A stretch of DNA of 55,200 nucleotides from CAZNVB01 sp964651495 (GCA_964651495.1 CAZYWP010000005.1:1-55200), one strand, 5' to 3'; shown: positions 35,455 through 45,133, counted from the first letter of the stretch. Notes: generated by a model from the letters alone, not told the origin. Translations and numbers: made by a program.

Positions 35455-35485
35455 TAGTCCTCAGTTTATGTAAAGGAGGTCTCGG

Positions 35486-37240
35486 ATGAAGTTGAAAAAA
35501 ACTTATTGGCTTTGTTTATTTGCCCTTCTCGCTTTTGTTTTCATCGGCGCTTCTCAAACCGCCGAAGACAAGGCTTGTGTCTCGTGCCGGGCCGAACTGG
35601 CCTCCGAAGCCTGCACCGTGATTATCGTGGGCAAGAACGCCTCGACGGACGGCTCGGTCATGACCACGCACACCTGCGATTGCGGCCTCTGCGACTGGAC
35701 CTTTCGCTACATCCCGGCCGCCGATTGGCCGGCCGGATCGACCCGCAAGATCTACCACATCGACCAGTTCACGGCCTTCCCGCCGGAAGTCGGGCTGAAG
35801 TGGGAAAAAATCAGGGACAATTTCACCGGACTGGAAATCCCCCAGCCCGCCCATACTTTCGGCTATATCCACGGCGCCTTCGGCTACATGAACGACAACC
35901 AGGTGGCCATCGGCGAGTCCACCATCGGCAACCAGAATAAGATGGAAAATAAAACGCCGACGCCCAAGTTCGATATCACCATGCTGACCTTGATCGCCAT
36001 GGAGAGGGCGACGACGGCCCGCGAGGCCATCAAGATCATGGGCGAGCTGGCCGAGAAATATGGCTATGGTTTCACCGATGAGGGCGAGATGCTGGCCGTG
36101 GCCGACCCCAACGAGGCCTGGATTTTTGAGGTCATGCCGGTCGGACCTCTGTGGACGCCGCAGAGCGGCAAGCCCGGCACTGTCTGGTGTGCCCAGAGGG
36201 TGCCCGACGACCACGTCAGCGTCTGCCCGAATGAGTCCCGCATCGGCGAGATCGACCAGAAGAATCCCAACTATTTCCTGTTCTCTCCGAACGTCGTCTC
36301 CTTCGCCGTCGACCAGAAGCTCTATGATCCCAAGAGCGACAAGCCGTTCAACTGGAAGAGGGCCTATTCTCCGAACGAAGTCAGCGCCGCCTCAACCAAC
36401 GGCTCGCGGGTCCGCCTATGGCGGTTCTTCGACCTGGTGGCGCCGGCGCAGAAGTTCAACCCGGAAACACCGAACATGGACCTCCCCTTCTCCGTCAAGC
36501 CGGAGAAGCAGCTCTCCGTCCACGATGTGATGGAGATGACGCGGGACAAATGCGAAGGCACCCCGTTCTACACCGCCCGCGGCCTGCAGGGAGGACCTTT
36601 TTCCAACCCGAATTATCTCCCCCGCCCATTCAAATTCGAAGGCCAGACGTATAACACATCGCGCGTCATCGGCGTCAACCGCGCTGAGTATGTCACCGTG
36701 ACCCAGTCCCGGGGCTGGCTGCCCAATCCGATCGGAGGGATCGTCTGGCTGGCCTGGGGCGCCCAGGACACCTCCTGCTTCCTGCCCCTTTACGCCGGCA
36801 TTACCGAGATCCCCAGGTCCTTCCAGATCGGCGACCACTGGGTCTTCAACCGCGAGTCCGCCCGCTGGGCTTTCGATTATGCCGATTTCCACACCCAGGT
36901 GATGTATTCCTATGCCATTCAAGATGTCCGCGAGGCTCAGAAAAAGTGGGAGAAACCGGCCGTGGACAGGACGCCGAACATCGACCAATGGGCCCTGGAT
37001 CTCTATAAGAAGGACCCCGCCCAAGCCCGCCAGTTCCTGACGGACTACTGCCTCAACCACGCCAACAATGTCATCGACGCCTGGTGGGATCTCGGAAATC
37101 AGCTTCTGGTCAAGTACAACCACCTGTGGATCTACGATGTCAAGACGAGAAAGCAGAGCCGAGCGGAATTCCCCGACTGGTACCTGAAGCTGCTGATCGA
37201 TTACAACAAGATCCCGCCCCAACCGCAGGAGAAAAAATAG
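35486..37240 (+). CDS. Exported C69-family dipeptidase
   Basis: N-terminal-nucleophile peptidase of family C69 (584 residues). A signal peptide (about 1-25) is followed by CVSCRAEL and then the likely nucleophile C43 in ASEACTVIIVGKNASTDGSV, the conserved start of mature C69 enzymes. Tyr/Trp-rich segments and the ENKTPTPKFDITML region match the family. It would cleave dipeptides outside the cytoplasm for amino acid uptake. AAGGAGGT and a strong promoter precede it. Confidence 0.93.
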   Translation: MKLKKTYWLCLFALLAFVFIGASQTAEDKACVSCRAELASEACTVIIVGKNASTDGSVMTTHTCDCGLCDWTFRYIPAADWPAGSTRKIYHIDQFTAFPPEVGLKWEKIRDNFTGLEIPQPAHTFGYIHGAFGYMNDNQVAIGESTIGNQNKMENKTPTPKFDITMLTLIAMERATTAREAIKIMGELAEKYGYGFTDEGEMLAVADPNEAWIFEVMPVGPLWTPQSGKPGTVWCAQRVPDDHVSVCPNESRIGEIDQKNPNYFLFSPNVVSFAVDQKLYDPKSDKPFNWKRAYSPNEVSAASTNGSRVRLWRFFDLVAPAQKFNPETPNMDLPFSVKPEKQLSVHDVMEMTRDKCEGTPFYTARGLQGGPFSNPNYLPRPFKFEGQTYNTSRVIGVNRAEYVTVTQSRGWLPNPIGGIVWLAWGAQDTSCFLPLYAGITEIPRSFQIGDHWVFNRESARWAFDYADFHTQVMYSYAIQDVREAQKKWEKPAVDRTPNIDQWALDLYKKDPAQARQFLTDYCLNHANNVIDAWWDLGNQLLVKYNHLWIYDVKTRKQSRAEFPDWYLKLLIDYNKIPPQPQEKK

Positions 37241-37285
37241 AGGAAAACCAGCCTAGGAAAAGATCAGTCGGTTCCTCTCCCGGAC

Positions 37286-37303
37286 GTGCCGCTGCTGCGG
37301 CAC
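37286..37303 (+). terminator. Hairpin between dipeptidase and YeiH-type gene
   Basis: Perfect 7-bp stem GTGCCGC/GCGGCAC with loop TGCT. A T-run (TTTTT) occurs about 10-15 bases later, so it may be a weak terminator. Confidence 0.4.
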
Positions 37304-37346
37304 ACAGAATAATCATTTTTAGGCGGCAAAACTCGGGAAAGTCGAG

Positions 37347-38351
37347 ATGAAAAAAGAATGTTTCCCGGGCTGGCTGCTCATGGCCGCCCTGGGCGTCGTG
37401 TCCATGGTCCTCTCGAACCTCGTCGTCGCCGGCGGCAAGCATCCGCTCGAGGCGACGGCGGTCGCCGTTGTCCTCGGCCTCCTCGTCCGAAACCTGGGGC
37501 TCGTTCCTGGTCTCTTCCATCCCGGGATCCGGCAGTTCGAAAAATTCCTCATCTGGGGCGTCATCCTCATCGGCGCCACCCTGAACTTCAAGGACATCGG
37601 CTCGCAGGGCCCCCGGATGCTGGCCATCATCCTGGTCACCATGGCGGTCAGCTATTTCGTCATCTATGGACTCGGCCGGCTGTTCCAGCTCTCCCCCACT
37701 CTATCGACGCTCCTTTCGGTCGGGACGACTATCTGCGGCGGCTCGGCCATCGCCGTTACCGCGCCGCTCATTAAGGCCAAGGAAGAAGAGACAAGCTACG
37801 CCATCGGCACGATCACGCTGTGGGGGCTGGCGGCCATCCTGTTCTATCCGAAAATCGCCCAGGCCTTCGATGTGGGTGACATCGCTTTCGGCGTCTTCGC
37901 CGGAACGGCCATCCACGCCACACCCCAGGTTGTCGGGGCCGGGTTTATCTACTCCGACCTGGCCGGAAAGACGGCCACGGCGGTCAAGCTCGTCCGCAAC
38001 TGCTTCCTGGCGCCGCTGGCCTTCCTCATCGCCGCCTGGTTCACCAGGGCTTATCTCCAGGAGGCGGCGCAAGAAAAAAGAAAGGTCAACTGGGCCAAGG
38101 CGTTCCCCTGGTTCCTCTTCGGCTACTTCATAATGGCCGGGCTCAACACCGCCGGCTATTTCTCGGCCAAGGGAATCAGCGGACTGACCTGGCTGGGGCG
38201 GTTCCTGATCGTGGTTTCCATGGCCGGGATCGGCCTGAACACCCTCTTCGGCGCCTTCAAGAAAGTCGGGCTTAAACCTCTGCTGGTGGGCCTTCTCGGC
38301 GCCCTGGTGGTGGCCGGCGTGAGCATTGTCCTGATCAGCGGGCTTCTCTGA
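37347..38351 (+). CDS. YeiH/UPF0324-family transporter
   Basis: A 334-residue membrane protein with about 10 hydrophobic segments of the PSE/UPF0324 family (YeiH-like), a putative sulfate or anion exporter. Family segments include LGLLVRNLGLVPGLFHPGIR, VGTTICGGSAIAVTAPLIKA and GTAIHATPQVVGAGF. It follows the dipeptidase on the same strand after a hairpin. Substrate is uncertain; members have been linked to sulfur and 2-oxoglutarate or taurine metabolism only indirectly. Confidence 0.88.
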   Translation: MKKECFPGWLLMAALGVVSMVLSNLVVAGGKHPLEATAVAVVLGLLVRNLGLVPGLFHPGIRQFEKFLIWGVILIGATLNFKDIGSQGPRMLAIILVTMAVSYFVIYGLGRLFQLSPTLSTLLSVGTTICGGSAIAVTAPLIKAKEEETSYAIGTITLWGLAAILFYPKIAQAFDVGDIAFGVFAGTAIHATPQVVGAGFIYSDLAGKTATAVKLVRNCFLAPLAFLIAAWFTRAYLQEAAQEKRKVNWAKAFPWFLFGYFIMAGLNTAGYFSAKGISGLTWLGRFLIVVSMAGIGLNTLFGAFKKVGLKPLLVGLLGALVVAGVSIVLISGLL

Positions 38352-38375
38352 ATAGCGAGTCCGCCTCTTGTTGTC

Positions 38376-40775
38376 TCATTTTGTATAGATTTTCATCTCC
38401 GCCACTTGCCAGGGAAGAGAGTCATCATACCCGATCTGGATAATTTTCAGATGTCTGACCTTATCCTTGAGCGGATAGATGTTCTGCCCCAAGCCCTGAG
38501 GCGACCGCGCTAAATCCCGGACAAACTCGCCGGGGTGATACACGCTATCGAGATGTTCCCATCTTCGGCCGTCCGCAGAGGTCTCCACATGGATATCCTT
38601 GGCGAATCCGCCGGTAAATGGACCAAGCAAGAGAGACACTTTGGTCACATCAGTCGGCTGCAGAAACTCTACCCAGAGGAATTGCCCGTCTCCCTTCGGG
38701 GTATCGGCGCTCCAGATGGTCTCGAGGTCGTTGTCTCTCAACAAACCCACGAAGCCTTCGTTCTGGCAGGCCCTAACGCTCCATTCCGAAACAGGGATTT
38801 CACGATACGTCCCTGCCTCTCTTTTTGCCGGGCCGTCTTCCTCCTGAACAACCTCGTAAATCTGGTCGTGACCGAAGAACTCGGCCAGGTCGGTCGGGTT
38901 CTTAAAGCTATAGGTGAAGTCCTGAACCAATTTTAAATCGTCCCGAAACTGTTCCCGAATTCTCCGAACTCTCCGTTCGGCCGTCTCCTCATCCCACATC
39001 TTCAGATGGAGAACGACATATTGAATTTTGACCGCCTTCAGGATGTCGAGGCACTCTCCGGAAGGGAAATTCTCAAACTGGTCTCGGAACCCAAATTCAT
39101 AGACGGGAGGCCAAAAACCGCTGTAGCCGTTGACGATGTTCTTTTTATGAAAAATTGAAAAAAGCATGTAGCCGGTCTCATCGCCGACATCCGGGAAGAA
39201 GGGAAGCTCGAGGACTGCCGGACGGCCCGTCTTGGCTTTCAGCCAGTGATAGGTCGGCGGGATATCTCTCCCGGTCGGGATGGTCTCCATTGCCTTGGGA
39301 AGAGAAAGATATTCGAGATTCAGGAAGAGAATCAGAGCCGCCCCCATGACAACCTGAATCTCTCGCGTCCGCCATCGGCTGCTCAGAAGCTTGATTCCAT
39401 AACCGGCCAGCACAACCAAGGAAAAGATGACGAAAATGGCGTACCGCGATGGCTCCCGGATACCCTTGAACCCGGGGAAATAATTCCTGAAGAACTGAAA
39501 AGGCATCGGGAAAACCCCGGTCGAATGGCCGAGGAAAGACACCTTTGTGCCGAACGACAATAAGAGAGCCCATAAAGACAGGGTGAGATACAAGACAAAT
39601 ATCCCAGCCTCCCGGGACCTTGGCTGTTTCTCTCTCCAGAGATAGCCAAACAAAGAGATAGCCACATACAAGACGGAGGGCACGATTATGTAGAGCAAGA
39701 GCTTGGCCGGGTTGGAAAACGAAACGGAAGCGAAGCCCAATCGCCACGACCAAGCCCCTCCGATCAAGCGGGCAGCCATCAGGGCGACGCCGAGAGAGAT
39801 CAGCGCCAGAAAAGAAATTCTCAGGGCTTTCGGAGGCCGTCTGAAAATGGCGCTTTGTCTGATCGCTGCGAGGCCGGCAAAAAAGAGGGCCAGGATGCCC
39901 GGAAACAGCCAGTGCTCGTGCCGGCCCAGCTTGGACAGGGATTTCAAGAAGACATTCCCGTCGAAGGCCGCCAGATAATGGAGGAACTCCGCACCCTCCT
40001 GAGCCCCCCGGTCTAGGCCGAAAGTCCTGGCAAAGGCAAAGTAAGGGAGCGCAAAGACAGCCAGGACGGCCCCGGCAACGGACATGGGGAGAACGAGCTT
40101 CGTTAAGCAGGAAAAACGGATCGGCCGGCGAGAGATTAAAATAGCCAGGGGGAGACCGACCGTCAAAATAGAGATCATAAACAGCCCGTAATAGATGCAG
40201 GCCAGCGCTTGAAGAGAGAAAAACAGAGAGAACAAAATGGCATTCCGGATCCTCTTATCCTCCAGGAATTTATGGAGGTAAAGGAAAGTGAGGGGGATCA
40301 ATCCCGAGCTCAAGAGCTGGAGATGAGCAATGTGATTCATCAAGTACGAGTTGAAGGCGAACATGACGCCGCAGGCCAGCCCCGCCAGAGAATTCTTTGT
40401 CAGATAGCAGACAAGTAGGAACATGCCCCAGGCGTTGAGAAAATGGGAGAGAAAAAAGACGAAGTTGTAGACGAGCACTGGGTTCCCGGAGATGAGCCGG
40501 AGCGGAAGGGAAATCATCGCTTGAGGGAAGAGATGTTCGGAGAAACTGAGAGTGTTTTTGGCCGGATAGAAAATATTGGCGTCGAACATCTTCAGCGGAT
40601 CAGAAAAAATTTGGGACTGAACCCAGGAGATGATCCAGGTGTTGAGCAGGCAGTCGTACCTGTCGAAGAGAGCATCGGCCGGGTGAAGCGACAGGGGCAG
40701 GAGTTGAATGAAAGTCAGCAGCAAAAAGAGCGTGATGACGCCGATTTTGGATTTGAGGCTCAGCTCCAATTTCAA
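38376..40775 (-). CDS. GT-C-like membrane protein with discoidin-like C-terminus
   Basis: About 799 residues. TM-rich first two-thirds (about 11 helices) with an external acidic segment (DRYDCLLNTWIISWV) like GT-C glycosyltransferases. The last about 130 residues (QNEGFVGLLRDNDLETIWSA...FLWVEFLQPTDVTKVSLLLG) look like an F5/8 type C carbohydrate-binding domain on the outside. I use TTG 40775 with AAGAGAG upstream; a longer frame to 40874 would run into rimI. Possibly transfers or binds surface sugar. Confidence 0.8.
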   Translation of the reverse strand: MKLELSLKSKIGVITLFLLLTFIQLLPLSLHPADALFDRYDCLLNTWIISWVQSQIFSDPLKMFDANIFYPAKNTLSFSEHLFPQAMISLPLRLISGNPVLVYNFVFFLSHFLNAWGMFLLVCYLTKNSLAGLACGVMFAFNSYLMNHIAHLQLLSSGLIPLTFLYLHKFLEDKRIRNAILFSLFFSLQALACIYYGLFMISILTVGLPLAILISRRPIRFSCLTKLVLPMSVAGAVLAVFALPYFAFARTFGLDRGAQEGAEFLHYLAAFDGNVFLKSLSKLGRHEHWLFPGILALFFAGLAAIRQSAIFRRPPKALRISFLALISLGVALMAARLIGGAWSWRLGFASVSFSNPAKLLLYIIVPSVLYVAISLFGYLWREKQPRSREAGIFVLYLTLSLWALLLSFGTKVSFLGHSTGVFPMPFQFFRNYFPGFKGIREPSRYAIFVIFSLVVLAGYGIKLLSSRWRTREIQVVMGAALILFLNLEYLSLPKAMETIPTGRDIPPTYHWLKAKTGRPAVLELPFFPDVGDETGYMLFSIFHKKNIVNGYSGFWPPVYEFGFRDQFENFPSGECLDILKAVKIQYVVLHLKMWDEETAERRVRRIREQFRDDLKLVQDFTYSFKNPTDLAEFFGHDQIYEVVQEEDGPAKREAGTYREIPVSEWSVRACQNEGFVGLLRDNDLETIWSADTPKGDGQFLWVEFLQPTDVTKVSLLLGPFTGGFAKDIHVETSADGRRWEHLDSVYHPGEFVRDLARSPQGLGQNIYPLKDKVRHLKIIQIGYDDSLPWQVAEMKIYTK

Positions 40776-40824
40776 GAACTCTCTTTTATGAGGATAGCGC
40801 AAAAAAGCTTCTTTATGAAATTTC

Positions 40825-41256
40825 CTAGTCCAGATGCAGGGCAAAGACGAAGGCGTCCTCGGGCGGGTAGGCATAATAGCCCTTCCGGACGGAGATCATT
40901 CTGAACCCGAGCTTTTTATAGAGATGAAGGGCTCCCGTGTTGGAGGGCCGGACTTCCAGCGTGATCAGTTTCCCCCCCCGGAATTTGATCTCTTCGATGA
41001 CCTGCCTCAGGACCTGCTCGCCGATTCCCAGCCGGCGAAAGTCGGGATGGACGGCGATGTTGCTGACCTGGACCTCCTCGCCGATCTGCCAGTAAATGAT
41101 ATAGCCGATGACCCTGTTCAGCCTCGAATGGACAACGACCAGGGGATAGGAAATCGGGCGGTGTTGAATCTCGCCGCGGAAGGTGCTCTCCTGCCAGGGA
41201 CTGGGAAAGGAGATCCGCTCGATCACCAGGACGGAAGGGACATCCCCCTGCTCCAT
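40825..41256 (-). CDS. rimI: Ribosomal protein S18-alanine N-acetyltransferase RimI
   Basis: GNAT acetyltransferase (143 residues). Acetyl-CoA motif RRLGIGEQVLRQVI at about 79-92 and the family-typical LEVRPSNTGALHLYKKLGF. The start at ATG 41256 gives MEQGDVPSVLVIERISFPSPW; homologues carry a few more residues (YFLRRM), present upstream in frame but without a good start codon. Follows tsaB as in many bacteria. Confidence 0.9.
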   Translation of the reverse strand: MEQGDVPSVLVIERISFPSPWQESTFRGEIQHRPISYPLVVVHSRLNRVIGYIIYWQIGEEVQVSNIAVHPDFRRLGIGEQVLRQVIEEIKFRGGKLITLEVRPSNTGALHLYKKLGFRMISVRKGYYAYPPEDAFVFALHLD

Positions 41257-41297
41257 CCTGCGGAGGAAATAAAACTTCTGGGGCAGCTTTTCTCTTT

Positions 41298-41978
41298 CTA
41301 TTTTTTCTCCTCCGCCTGGGATTTTCGGAAATAGAGGGGGACGAGGGCTTCTCCGCTGACCCCCTGTCCTTTTTTTAATGCTTCATATCCGAGCACTCCG
41401 ACTTCATAGCCGATGAAATGGGAACGCGCCGAGAAGCGGGCTTTGTCCTTGAGGTAGGCCAGGATCTTCTCCTTGAAGACTCCGACGCCGCTGCCGATGA
41501 AATAGACGACGCGGTGCGCCGGCAGGAGGGAGAAAAACCGGTCGGGCGCGTACGCTCCCTGCGGGATGACCTCGACAAGCCCGTGGCCCCGGGATTCGAA
41601 GAGGGCGCTGAAGACCTCGCCCTTCTTGGCATCGATGAGCGGACAAAACAGCCGGCCCGCGGTTTCGCGGAGCTTCAAGGCCAGGGCCTCCAGGCTCGAG
41701 ACCGGGGCCACACGTTTGCCCGAAGCGAAAGCCAGAGCTTTGATCGTGCTCATCCCGATCCGGATGCCGGTGAAGGAGCCGGGGCCGGCCGCTACGGCGA
41801 AGCCCTCGATATCCCTGGCTTCAAGGCCGTTGGACTTCAACAGGTGGTCCACCGCACGGAGCAGGCGGGCGGAATGGGTGGTCGCCGCTTCGGCGTTGTC
41901 CTCGGCGACCAGCCTGGTGCTGTCGAGCAGGGCGACCGACCCGCTGCTCGTGGTCGTGTCCAGGGCCAGGATGTGCAT
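41298..41978 (-). CDS. tsaB: tRNA t6A biosynthesis protein TsaB
   Basis: A 226-residue ASKHA-fold partner of TsaD in making N6-threonylcarbamoyladenosine at tRNA position 37. Start MHILALDTTTSSGSVALL, middle GFAVAAGPGSFTGIRIGMSTIKALA, and LIDAKKGEVF all match the family. One base separates it from the leuD-like gene, and rimI follows, the common tsaB-rimI pairing. Confidence 0.95.
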   Translation of the reverse strand: MHILALDTTTSSGSVALLDSTRLVAEDNAEAATTHSARLLRAVDHLLKSNGLEARDIEGFAVAAGPGSFTGIRIGMSTIKALAFASGKRVAPVSSLEALALKLRETAGRLFCPLIDAKKGEVFSALFESRGHGLVEVIPQGAYAPDRFFSLLPAHRVVYFIGSGVGVFKEKILAYLKDKARFSARSHFIGYEVGVLGYEALKKGQGVSGEALVPLYFRKSQAEEKK

Positions 41979-41979
41979 C

Positions 41980-42528
41980 TCAGCCTCCCCCGCCCGTCTT
42001 CCGGCCGAAGGCGAACAGGCTTCCGGCGCGGAAGATCTCGCGCTGGACGGCGCTCATGGGCTCCGCGGCAAAAGAAACGTTTTTGTTCAGGTTCCGGGCC
42101 TTCCCGGAAATAAGATCGATTTCCACCTCGTCGCCCGTCTCCAGGAGGCGGCCGGTCGTCAGACTCCCGAGCTCTGAACAGCGGAGAACCGGCAGCCCGG
42201 AATTGACGGCGTTCCGGAAGTAGATCGAAGAGTAGGACGGCGCCAGGATGGCCCCGATTTTCAGGGCGATGAAACAGTCGACGGCCTGCTGCCGGGAGGA
42301 GCCGGCGCCGAAATTCCGACCGGCGGCAATGATATCACCGGGCTTCGCTCTGGCCGGAAAATCCTTCCACCCTTCCAGGTTGCCAAAGGCATGCCGTCCC
42401 ATCTCGGAGAGGTCGGTGATGTGGAGGAAGGCGTTATGGAAGATCTGGTCGGTATCGATGTCTTCGATCAGGTTTCTCCCCTGATCGGTCAGAACCCAAA
42501 GGCGGCCGCGGTGCGCAGTCTCTTCCAT
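41980..42528 (-). CDS. LeuD-like aconitase family small subunit
   Basis: Small (swivel) subunit, 182 residues, with IDTDQIFHNAF and GRNFGAGSSRQQAVDCF, the loop that contacts the substrate. It acts with the large subunit encoded just upstream. Annotated as 3-isopropylmalate dehydratase small subunit in similar genomes, but the next enzyme in the operon is of isocitrate/homoisocitrate type, so citrate or homocitrate is a more likely substrate. The ATG follows the leuC-like stop directly. Confidence 0.88.
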   Translation of the reverse strand: MEETAHRGRLWVLTDQGRNLIEDIDTDQIFHNAFLHITDLSEMGRHAFGNLEGWKDFPARAKPGDIIAAGRNFGAGSSRQQAVDCFIALKIGAILAPSYSSIYFRNAVNSGLPVLRCSELGSLTTGRLLETGDEVEIDLISGKARNLNKNVSFAAEPMSAVQREIFRAGSLFAFGRKTGGGG

Positions 42529-43779
42529 TTACAGGTCCTCCGGGCCGGCGATCTGTCCCAAGACGCAGGAGGCGGCGACGACGGCCGGGCCAGCCAAATA
42601 GGTCTGGCCTTTCCCCTGTTTGCCGGCGAAATTGCGGTTTCCCGTACTGATCTGGACTTCCCCCCGGCCGGTCAGCCCGACATGGCCCTCGGCGCAGCCG
42701 CCGCAGCCGGGGTTGACGATTATGGCTCCGGCCTCGAATAAATTCTGGAGAATCCTATTTTCCAGGAGCTTTTCATAAACGCGGCGGGTCGCCGGAACGA
42801 TTTTCAGCATGATCCCTTTTTTGACCTTCCGGCCCTTGAGGAGACGGGCCGCCTCGGCGAAGTCCTCCAGCCGGCCGTTGGTGCAGGAGCCGATGAACCC
42901 GGAATCGATTTTCGTTCCCCGAAGCTCCGCCACAGGCCTGACGTTCGTCGGGGAAGGCGGGGCCGCCGCCTGCGGAGTGAGCCCCTGGATGTCGATTTCA
43001 AGGGTCTCGGCGTAGGCGGCATCGGCATCGGCCGCCACGGGCGAAAAGGGCACGCCGGCGTATTTCTCAATCTCTTTTCTTGCTTCCTGGCCGCACTCCG
43101 GTATGAACCCGATGATGCCAGCCATCTCGGTGACCATGCTGCAGAGCGTCAAGCGGCCGGCCAGGGTCAGGCCGGCCAGGGCCGGCCCATAAAACTCGGC
43201 CGATTTCAGGGCGATCTTCTTTGTCCCCAGCTCTCTGAGCAGGAACAGAGTAAGGTCTTTCGCCGAGGCGGGCTGATTCAAATTCCCTTTGATGACCACC
43301 CGAACCGATTCCGGGACCTCAAACCAGGTCCGGCCGGTCCGGAAGGCAAAGGTGATATCGACGTCGCCCATCCCCTGGCCGAAACACCCGATGGCCCCCA
43401 GGATGTTCATATGGCTGTCGGTGCCGACAACGATGGCGTTCGGACGGGCCAGCCCCTCTTCCATCAGCACGTGGGTGCCGATGCCGCTGTCGACGTCAAA
43501 GACTCCGGCGCCGTGCTTCCGGGCGAAATCGCGGCAGGCCTGCTGGTTGTCGGCGTAGCTGAGCGTGCAGGCGGGCGCACAGAGGTCGAAGGTGAAAAAC
43601 GTCCTGGCCGGGTCGGCCAGACCAAGGCCGGCGTATTCCCGTTCGTAATTCTTGACCACATTCGGGCCGCCGAAATCGCGGGCCGAGCGGACGTCCAGGT
43701 CCAGCCAGACAATCCGGCCGGGCGCCACATCGTCACCGGTGTGGGCCCGGATGATCTTTTCGATGATCGTTTTGCCCAT
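42529..43779 (-). CDS. LeuC-like aconitase family large subunit
   Basis: About 416 residues. Fe-S ligands are visible in IGSCTNGRLEDF and NPGCGGCAEGHVG; VGTDSHMNILGAIG forms the active-site start. Dehydrates/hydrates a 2- or 3-hydroxyacid. I start at ATG 43779 (MGKTIIEKII), with GAGG upstream, rather than the TTG four codons earlier. 15 bases separate it from the dehydrogenase gene. Confidence 0.9.
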   Translation of the reverse strand: MGKTIIEKIIRAHTGDDVAPGRIVWLDLDVRSARDFGGPNVVKNYEREYAGLGLADPARTFFTFDLCAPACTLSYADNQQACRDFARKHGAGVFDVDSGIGTHVLMEEGLARPNAIVVGTDSHMNILGAIGCFGQGMGDVDITFAFRTGRTWFEVPESVRVVIKGNLNQPASAKDLTLFLLRELGTKKIALKSAEFYGPALAGLTLAGRLTLCSMVTEMAGIIGFIPECGQEARKEIEKYAGVPFSPVAADADAAYAETLEIDIQGLTPQAAAPPSPTNVRPVAELRGTKIDSGFIGSCTNGRLEDFAEAARLLKGRKVKKGIMLKIVPATRRVYEKLLENRILQNLFEAGAIIVNPGCGGCAEGHVGLTGRGEVQISTGNRNFAGKQGKGQTYLAGPAVVAASCVLGQIAGPEDL

Positions 43780-43794
43780 TAGCCGCCTCAAAAC

Positions 43795-44910
43795 TCAGAG
43801 CTTGGCGCCAACTGCCTGCCCAATTTCAAGCGTGGTTGAAGTCCCGCCCATATCATAAGTCCGGGCTTGGCCTTCCCTGATCACCTCGGCGACGGCCTCC
43901 TCCAACCGTCTCCCTTTTTCCGTTTCTCCCAGCCATTCAAGCATCATCTTGGCGGCCAGGAGGGTGGCGATCGGGTTGACTTTGTACTGGCCGGCGTATT
44001 TGGGCGCCGAGCCGTGGGTCGGCTCGAAGACGGCGTATTTGTCGCCGATGTTCCCGGCCGAGGCGAACCCCAGCCCTCCGACCAGCTGGGCGGCGAGGTC
44101 GGAGATGATATCGCCGAACAGGTTTTCGGCCACGAGGATGTCGTAATCGTGCGGGTTCTTGACCAGCCACATGCACATGGCGTCCACGTTGGCCTCCTTG
44201 AGCGGGACCTGCGGATATTCCCTGGCGATCTTCCTGGCGAGGCCGAGCATCAGCCCGCCCGTTTCCCGCAGCACGTTCGGCTTTTCGACCACGGTCACCG
44301 AGCGGCGGCCAGCGTTGAGGGCGTATTCGAAGGCCGCCCGGACTATCCGCTCGCAGCCTTTTTTGGTCATGATCCGGGTCGAAAGGGCGATTTCATCGAG
44401 GGGAGTCGCCGCGAACGCCTTCATTTTGGGGTGGATGAGTAACGCGTCTCTCACAGACTGGGGCAGGGGAAAAAATTCCACGCCGGCATACATGCCCTCG
44501 GTGTTCTCGCGGAAGATCACCAGATCGATATTGTCGCGGTAGTTGAGGGGATTGCCCGGGTAGGCCCGGCAGGGCCTCATGTTGGTGTAGAGGTCGAATT
44601 CCTGGCGCAGCCGGACGATCGGGCTGAAATAGGACAACCCTTTGCCCTGCAGCGCGGGATCGAGCTCAGCGGCGGAGTCTTCCTTGGGCTTCGAGGTGAT
44701 CGCGCCGAACAGGCAGGCGTCGGTCGCCTTGAGCATCGCGATCGTGCGGTCGGGCAGGGCGTTGCCCTCCCGGCGCCAGAATTCCCAGCCGATATCGCCG
44801 TAAATATACTCGGCGTCGACTTCGAGCTTATTCAGGACGATCATGGCGGCCTCGATTACGTCCCGGCCTACTCCATCTCCCGGTAGGACGGCGATTCGGT
44901 ATTTAGGCAT
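43795..44910 (-). CDS. Isocitrate/homoisocitrate-type decarboxylating dehydrogenase
   Basis: A 371-residue beta-decarboxylating dehydrogenase. The segment FRENTEGMYAGVEF matches isocitrate and homoisocitrate dehydrogenases, whereas LeuB has ELTGG there. Substrate segment SPIVRLRQEFDLYTNMRPCR has the Ser-x-x-x-x-x-R pattern of IDH. GSAPKYAGQYKVNP keeps the Lys-Tyr pair associated with NADP preference. AAAGGAG precedes the ATG. It opens the operon with leuC/leuD-like, tsaB and rimI genes. Confidence 0.88.
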   Translation of the reverse strand: MPKYRIAVLPGDGVGRDVIEAAMIVLNKLEVDAEYIYGDIGWEFWRREGNALPDRTIAMLKATDACLFGAITSKPKEDSAAELDPALQGKGLSYFSPIVRLRQEFDLYTNMRPCRAYPGNPLNYRDNIDLVIFRENTEGMYAGVEFFPLPQSVRDALLIHPKMKAFAATPLDEIALSTRIMTKKGCERIVRAAFEYALNAGRRSVTVVEKPNVLRETGGLMLGLARKIAREYPQVPLKEANVDAMCMWLVKNPHDYDILVAENLFGDIISDLAAQLVGGLGFASAGNIGDKYAVFEPTHGSAPKYAGQYKVNPIATLLAAKMMLEWLGETEKGRRLEEAVAEVIREGQARTYDMGGTSTTLEIGQAVGAKL

Positions 44911-45133
44911 GCGCGGCTCCTTTCCTCGTCGAAGAAGAATTTACCATAATGCGATTTGGCGGGCAACCCGGCCGCTGTCCAGCGGCAATTTGGCGATTGC
45001 TTTCCATCTTTACACGGGCAGCGAAAATAAATAGAATTGGCCTCACCGATCCTGCTGCGGCCGGACTTCGACAAGTCCATGATCTCGGCGGCGGGGGAAT
45101 GTCGGTAAAACGAGCGTTCAGGAGAGGTGAAGA
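44911..45133. promoter_or_regulatory. Divergent promoter region with inverted repeats
   Basis: Two strong dyads: GCCGCTG-TC-CAGCGGC at 44971-44986, flanked by repeated ATTTGGCG at about 44954 and 44989; and GGACTT-CGAC-AAGTCC at 45063-45078. Either may be an operator for the divergent dehydrogenase and oxidoreductase genes. Confidence 0.4.
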
